From Topomyia yanbarensis (Eukaryota; Arthropoda; Insecta; Diptera; Culicidae), in assembly GCF_030247195.1 (NCBI RefSeq), contig NC_080672.1, forward strand, positions 353,584,413 through 353,648,412: DNA of 64,000 nucleotides, read 5' to 3'. The translations under genes were made by a program, and so were the position numbers. The notes beneath the pieces are model-generated. The model was not told the DNA's origin. It searched no databases and worked only from the letters and a program-made list of their open reading frames with translations. Shown here piece by piece: positions 57,886 through 64,000 of this stretch (positions within the stretch are counted from its first letter, which is position 1; each line of letters opens with the position of its first letter).

Positions 57886-60800
57886 ACCTAACAATGTGAT
57901 GAGACATTTCTTATAACTCTTATCACTCTCTTCGGATATTATATCGTTTGAGAACATTTAGAACTTGATGCTTCGCGATGTTTTGATAACACATACTACA
58001 TGGGATAGTGGCAGAGAATCGCTCAAATCAGCATAGGACAACATCAGTGCTAGAAATCTCAAACCAAATCAATGGGAAAGCGAAAAAATGGCCCATAAAG
58101 TAGACATACCAACGAATTATTGTTAATGCTCTGTTAATAAAATATCTATATTGTGGTGGGAAAACTGAATTTTCCTAAAGGGGTTATATATTGTACTGAG
58201 CCAAAAAAATCGAAATTTTTTTTGAATCGATTTGAAATTTATACTTTACTCAAATTTCCAACGCGACTGAGAACTAAGAAATCAACATTTTTTCTTGAAA
58301 AGGGCGACACCATTCAAAGAAAATCAACAGTGAATATTTCCAGAACTATTGTGTTTTTTTACATCCTAGATTGCATAATTTAGTGATCGAAACCCAAAAC
58401 TTCATAAAGTATTTGAAATTATTAAATTAAAATTTGTTTTTGCTATTGAAATTGACAAAATGATAGTATCGCCCCTTTGGCGATTGTTTACTTTTTCGGT
58501 CCCACCTATCAGCATTGAAGTATCGCCCTTACGTTTTTTACAATAACTACCGTTTTACACCACCGATTTCGTCCGGGTTTTTTCAATAGCGATCATTGTT
58601 ACTATTTATAGCTGGTATCAGCTTGATAATCCTAAAAAATACGAAAAACAGTTTCGCCTCTAAACTGCTAGCAAAAAAAGTATCGCTCTGTTTGTTTGCA
58701 TTGAACGTGGAGGGAGAAACTTTAAGTAAACAAACAAAAATTCAGTTTCGCCCGTTGTATTTTTTGCTGTAGTTTAAGAAAGCAATATCGTAGAATCCAA
58801 ATTTTTAGGTTAATTTGTTGCGTTTCAAAGCCCTCATTCGCATGTATGAAAAAAGCCTTATGTTTACATTTGTAAGTATCGCCCTTTTCACAAAAAAGCG
58901 TTGAAATGAAATCGCACTTCCTGATATCACGCTATCTCTGAAGTTCCAAATTTTACTTCGACATCGACTTTTTCTAAAGGAAACTTCCTAGTAGTATCCT
59001 TGATTTGAATTATTATCGCTAATCCTAATGTCACAGAACAAATAAAATCCTCTCGAAAACGAACCGTTTGGGAAAATCATCATCATTACTTTTTCATTTT
59101 CACGAAACTTTTCGATAACCTTCCGTCACTTGCGTTAATGCACTGGGTGCACAGTGCTCTGAAAATCTAGCGAAATCGTCTTAGGGCACCAGCGGGTCTA
59201 ATTCAGAGCTATCTGCGCGGCGAGCTAAATCTGTAAAGAATACTAAAAATTAATTTCTATTCCATAATTTTCAGTTCAGCAATTCGAGAAATCGTGCTCA
59301 CCGCAAGCCATGAAAAATAGACTACGTTGTGAAGCGATGGTCACTATTTATTAAAGAATCACGGTTAAATAAAAAATAAAACTATTAAAAAATTTCAAAT
59401 AGTTTATAATTTTCACAAACTTATTAGGAAAGATTGTTTAATAAGCTTTCCTAATATTGTGTAGGAAAAGCTGAAAATTTCAGTATTTTTTCTATCTGCA
59501 ACATATAAACCCTTGAGTATACCAATTAATTGGTATACGAATTGGAATAGGTTCGCCAAATTTTGGAAGAAGTCTATAAAATAACCCCTTGAAAACTCCC
59601 TAAAAATTGTTGTAGTTCGATGCGATAAAAAAAATCTCCAAAAAAGAAATGTACCTATTAATGTGAAACACAGCGAATAATACATACAATAAAGACCCAT
59701 TTTATCAGTCTCATGGTGTATTTTAGGCTGACAAAATGGGGACATTGACTAAATCGGGCAATTTTTTTTCTTTATAATAAACTGAAGCTGTTAAAATATT
59801 CTTCTCGTCCCTTTGTTGTAGTCTGATAACTATTTCTGATTATGATGATCTTTTTATTTTCCATTATTTCGCATATCTTCGTGATAAGGAAAACATGCTC
59901 CAGAAAGGATTTACTCGTATTCAGTCTTGTTCGTCTGCTAGAGCCCATCAAACATATATTCATATTTGGCTGATAAAATCGGGGTTTCAATGTGTTATAA
60001 TAGATATTCAGCATTCGAAGAAGTTTCTTGTGAACGAGTGTAGAACGACTTTGTTTCTACTTATTTGAAATCAGTTTGGTGAAAGTCGATCATACTGTCC
60101 AAACGGCATAATTCCGAAACCGTGATTTTTTAAGTTTTAAAATTATGCAGAATTAATTTTTCAGAAAATAGTAACAGAGTTCATGAATAAAATTCACCAT
60201 ACATACTTCTTGGACGATATACCGCCAAAATTATTATATAAAATGATGCGCTGTTTAACGTTTGTAAAACTCATCGAAGATACTAAACCTCCAAAATTGG
60301 CGGTTTCAAAATGATGTTATCTTGACCTTAAATTACTGTTTTTGAACATTTGACCTATACATATAATTGGTCATACAACAAAAATCAAATGCTCATCAAA
60401 ATCGATCAGAACCTGCTAGAGTCGAATGGAAATCGTCATTTTTCATAAATTTCTCTACATTCGGAAAGTGTTATCCTCGTTATTAATCATATTACGTTTT
60501 CGTCTCAACTCGACGCATTCCAAAAATATAAACCTGTTTTAATCCACCTAGTGGTGCAATTGTGCTTGTCTCATTTGTCCAGACTATGATTCCATGGCTG
60601 GTTATGTTCAATACAAAGGTGGAAATGAATATTACATGTTCAGTACGATATGCACATACATACAATGGATCGACAGCCACGATCTTGAGATACTATGTGA
60701 TACTGAAACATCGCTTGAAACCAGCGGCGGATCATGGAAAAAGATCCGGGAGGTCCGGGTTCGGCCGGACTTGTTAAAATTTTTTGAACTAGTTTTAATT

Positions 60801-62688
60801 TTAAAGTAGCAACCCCTCACTGCATACTCCCTCCGGGCCGGTATGATTGACGATTTTTAGAGTGATTGCATAACCTTTCTATATGAGAAAGGCAAAAATG
60901 TACCAAAGTCCAAACAAGTCAATTTTTGTCAAACATCTCAATGTTTCATGCATTTTAAATTCATTTGGCATCAAAAATACAAATTTGATCTTGAAAATTT
61001 TTCCTTTCAGTTTATATGGGAATTTGCTGTGTAATTGCACTCTTCAACTCGTAACTCCGGAACCGGAAGTCCAGTCAATAAAAAATTCAATTGCAGCCGA
61101 TGGGAAGGTTGTACCTTTCATTTGAGACCAACTTTGTGCAAATCGATCCAGCCTTCTCTGATTAACAGAGGTCATATTTTTTCCACATACACACATACAT
61201 ACACACACAGACATTTTCCGATCTAGACGAACTGAGTCGATTGGCATATGACACTTGGCCCTCCGGGTCGGGATTAGATTGACGAATTTTAGAGTGTTTG
61301 AAAAAGGCAAAAACATTTTTAGCAAATGTTGAAAGTTATACATTTTTTTGGTGAGCAGTTCTATGTTTCATAGACATTAAATCAATTTTAACTTCACTTA
61401 CTATTAAATAAAGACCCTTATTACAGTACATCGCTACAAAAACGAGCTCAATTTGAAAATAAATCTGAGGATTATGATTGATTACAGAACTCTGGAATTT
61501 TCTATTGGAATGTTTTCAGGCAGGAATTCGATATTGATGTTATCAGACAACTGTGAAATCAAGACCAATAGATCAGTTACATATCAGGACCCCATTCCAA
61601 CAATTTATCAAAAGTCCTCATGATGTTTACAACAACAGGTAATCAATCTACGGATCAGATAATTGTTATTGTAATATTGAATTAAATCAGTCTGCATCAA
61701 TAAATTTTCAACTTCAATCCAATTCTTTTTTGTGTGGTGGCGGGGGGGAGTTGTATGGTGTTAAACCCCAAAACCTTCTCTTGGCTACGCCGTTGCTTGG
61801 AGTTATTTACTTCGCTTTTCATTTTCCGATATGTTTCAGATCGATCCGATGGTCATAAGTTAGAAAAATTGCAGTCAGAAGGTTCGCACAAATGAACATT
61901 TTTGTACTGATAAGTTATCAAGTTCCTTCCAGACAACTTGGAAGTGTTCGGTGATTATTTCTAGCGGTTGTAGATAGTAAAATGAAATACAAAATTCGTT
62001 TTATCGAAATAATGTTTGGCTTATTTCAATGGATTATTACTATATTGAACAATAAATAGGCGACAAAGAGTAATCAACAAACAACAAGCCATAACTTTTA
62101 AAGTATTCAAAATAGATATTTAAAGTCTTTAGCAAAGTTATTCGCAAAAGTAAGAGCTACAAATTTGCTGAAGGCATCATTTCGATATAATCACTTCCAA
62201 GAAAATTTGTGAAAATATCTCACTCATAGGGGGATTAATCAGCAAAAGCACAATACCAAAAGAAAGGGCATATTGCCTCCATTATATTCTCCGAAGATAC
62301 TATTGACCTAAAATAAGCCGTTTTGGCGTTAATAATAGATTACATGTTTTTGGTCATATTTCTGGCAATGGGAAATGATAAAAATCTTTCGTCCGCATTT
62401 AATGTTAAATATCTCTTTTGATAATAGTCCGATTTTAACAATCTATAGCTTGTTCGAAAGGTATTCGTTGAAGCTGTCGAAAAACATATAAATTGTTAAT
62501 CTATATTGTCAATTTCGACAGATAATTAAAAAAAACTGCAAAAAATGCCATTTTTACGCATTCAAACATTCATATCTTGGAAACTAAACATCAGAATCAA
62601 AAACAAATTAATAGCGTTCATACTGTTTTTTAGTTCTTTCATTTAAAATTGGTTTGGATAAGATCGGTTCAGCCATTGCACAGTGGTC
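57886..62688. mobile_element. Dispersed 4-5 kb repeat, copy 2
   Basis: Direct repeat of 4271-8195. It keeps about 1.1 kb (58006-59110) missing from copy 1, and lacks the 190-bp retroposon of copy 1 at 60257-60269. The match ends exactly at 'ggttcagccattgc', where a sequence starting CACAGTGGTCC begins. Holds copies of the nested MITEs (59690-60000 and 60536-60900). No ORF for mobility. Confidence 0.7.
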
Positions 62689-63460
62689 CAGATCGCTAAT
62701 TTAGGAGGAATTTTTACTTTCTGACAAACCTGTATAATTTAGCCGTATCATGTCTTAGGATGAATTTGTGTACTTTAGAAGATGCTTCTTTTTATTGGAA
62801 TAGTTATTAGGGTGGTTCTAATTTATCTAAAATACGAAAATAAACTTTTTACTGATGAAAGATAGAGCTCCACAGTCTTCCACAAAGTTGTAAAGTAACT
62901 TATTTTGAATAAATTTGTTGAACATATTAAAGCTCTATCTCTTTTAGTTTTTGTTATACAAGAAATTTAAAAAAAAAGATTAGGGTGTTCCTGAAAAAAA
63001 CGTTTTTTTAGTATAACTTTCGTATCTTTTACTTTTTGTTAACACAACCTTTGAACAGCTTATTGAAAACTTCAAGCCGAGTATTTTTCTCCAAGACACC
63101 GAAGGTCTAACTTTTTTCTTTAAAAAGTTATGGACACTTTTCGTTAAAAAAATAGCCTCTTTCAAGGCTCAATATCGCTGATGCGGGCACCTAAAATTGA
63201 ATTCTGTTTCCACCACATGAAAGACCATACTTATTAGTATATTTGAGCAAAAATTGGCGAATACGATATTTTTTTAAAATTTGCAATTTAGATTTAAAGT
63301 TTGTAGTTTTGCAGGTTCAACGCATTAAAGCATTTACACACATATCGTTGTATTATGAAAAAAGCCACTTTCAAATATCATTCTCTCATCGCAGCAAGCT
63401 TTGCATAAGTGAAACGACTGTCAAAAAAGGTTTCTGATTTTATTCGTTTTAAATAAAACT
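62689..63460. repeat. Repeat beginning CACAGTGGTC
   Basis: The first bases (about 62686-62697) match the terminus of the foldback element at 26653, so this may be one end of a related element. The rest is AT-rich with the phrase 'agatagagctccacagtctt' and its variants; no ORF. Confidence 0.35.
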
Positions 63461-64000
63461 AGTAAATATGGATATTAGTCGAAGAGAGTTGGCGAATTTG
63501 CTTATTGCTGGTAAAAAGACAGATGAACTCTCATTTGTTTATTCTCTCATTTGTTTATTTGTTTATTTGTGGAGCAGGGAAAAGCCCGCTGGAGTGAAGC
63601 TCATTTTTGCCTCTTCTCCAGTAGGCATAAAACCTTCTCATCTTTTCATTGTCAACAGGCAATATGCTAACCCTAATGACAAAAAAGCTAATTACTATAT
63701 AATACACAGAATATAAATAATATACAATGATAGAACATACAAGTAAGTTCAGTACTTATTAACTATGTCTAACACAAACTCGAAAAGTGAAACTGGCTTA
63801 AGTACTACTTACAACATAATACAAAAATTTTATAAACGAAAGCAACTAAACAGTGGATATGACTTCAAAAAACTTTTTTTTTATGGTGGCTCGGGACAAA
63901 TTAAAGTCGAAGGCATCAGAGAGTTGATTAAACATACGACTCATACAGGCTATGGGTTCGTTATGACCATAATTAGTTCTAGCAACAGGAAGGCGGAAAA
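63461..64000 (-). mobile_element. 3' end of a Jockey-clade retrotransposon, cut by the window edge
   Basis: The minus-strand frame entering from the right edge ends FDFNLSRATIKKKFFEV...STV with a stop at 63846-63848. Its last part (TNYGHNEP...FNQLSDAFDFNLSR) parallels the end of the reverse transcriptase at 39389 (TQYGQNNP...FHHFDFNLSR). The following 3' UTR runs to AATAAACAAATAAACAAATG-type repeats near 63536-63570, the probable tail. The body lies outside the window. Confidence 0.65.

Noticed and set aside
63468..63716. 82-codon plus-strand ORF
   Set aside because: Most of it is the antisense of the 3' UTR and tail of the Jockey-clade element.

Overview
The window looks like accessory, transposon-rich genomic DNA of an insect, most likely a culicine mosquito such as Aedes. 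It is AT-rich, has short GT-AG introns of 62-85 bp and TATA/TCAGT promoters, and is crowded with MITEs, Tc1/mariner, Jockey-clade and R1-clade relics. It also carries the dispersed 'gaactgagtcg...ctcggccctccgggcc' type of repeat that I associate with Aedes. The species call is inference. No bacterial, CRISPR, rRNA or tRNA feature was recognised.

The only host genes I can support well are four small secreted proteins of the MBF2 family (Pfam 'Transcription activator MBF2'). Each is built from two exons. They form two pairs: MBF2-A (1248-1676, minus) and MBF2-B (8934-9417, minus) resemble each other, and MBF2-C (10929-16152, plus) and MBF2-D (28480-28919, plus) resemble each other. All four have a signal peptide, a phase-0 intron at the same place, one cysteine in exon 1 and one cysteine two or three residues from the end of the MBF2 domain. 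All four have a TATA box 31-32 nt ahead of a TCAGT-like initiator. MBF2-C is the most unusual object in the window. Its second exon runs from the MBF2 domain straight into about 400 residues of Thr-rich mucin repeats, its intron has swollen to 3.6 kb, and after its stop the same frame continues with another 114 Thr-rich codons.

Layout: 1-560, a decayed ORF of unknown origin; 1.2-1.7 kb MBF2-A; 3.4-8.3 kb repeats, including copy 1 of a 4-5 kb dispersed element; 8.9-9.4 kb MBF2-B; 10.9-16.5 kb MBF2-C; 17-18.1 kb small exon-like pieces; 18.6-20 kb a Jockey relic; 20.6-23.1 kb repeats and a Tc1/mariner relic with a foldback element in it; 24.7-26.7 kb a repeat split by an ORF1-only retroposon; 26.65-27.75 kb a large foldback element; 28.5-28.9 kb MBF2-D; 31-36 kb hAT-like MITEs and Tc1/mariner pieces; 36.5-37.3 kb a TTAA-flanked MITE; 37.7-42.6 kb an R1-clade relic broken by an inverted Jockey element; 43-57 kb mostly non-coding DNA with more MITEs and a few exon-like ORFs; 57.9-62.7 kb copy 2 of the 4-5 kb element; 63.8 kb to the end, the 3' end of another Jockey-clade ORF2.

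The strongest findings are the MBF2-mucin fusion and its in-frame continuation, the shared promoter design of the four genes, and several insertions whose target-site duplications can be read directly. For two insertions a related copy without the insertion lies in this same window. All gene models are from reading alone; no transcript or database evidence was available.
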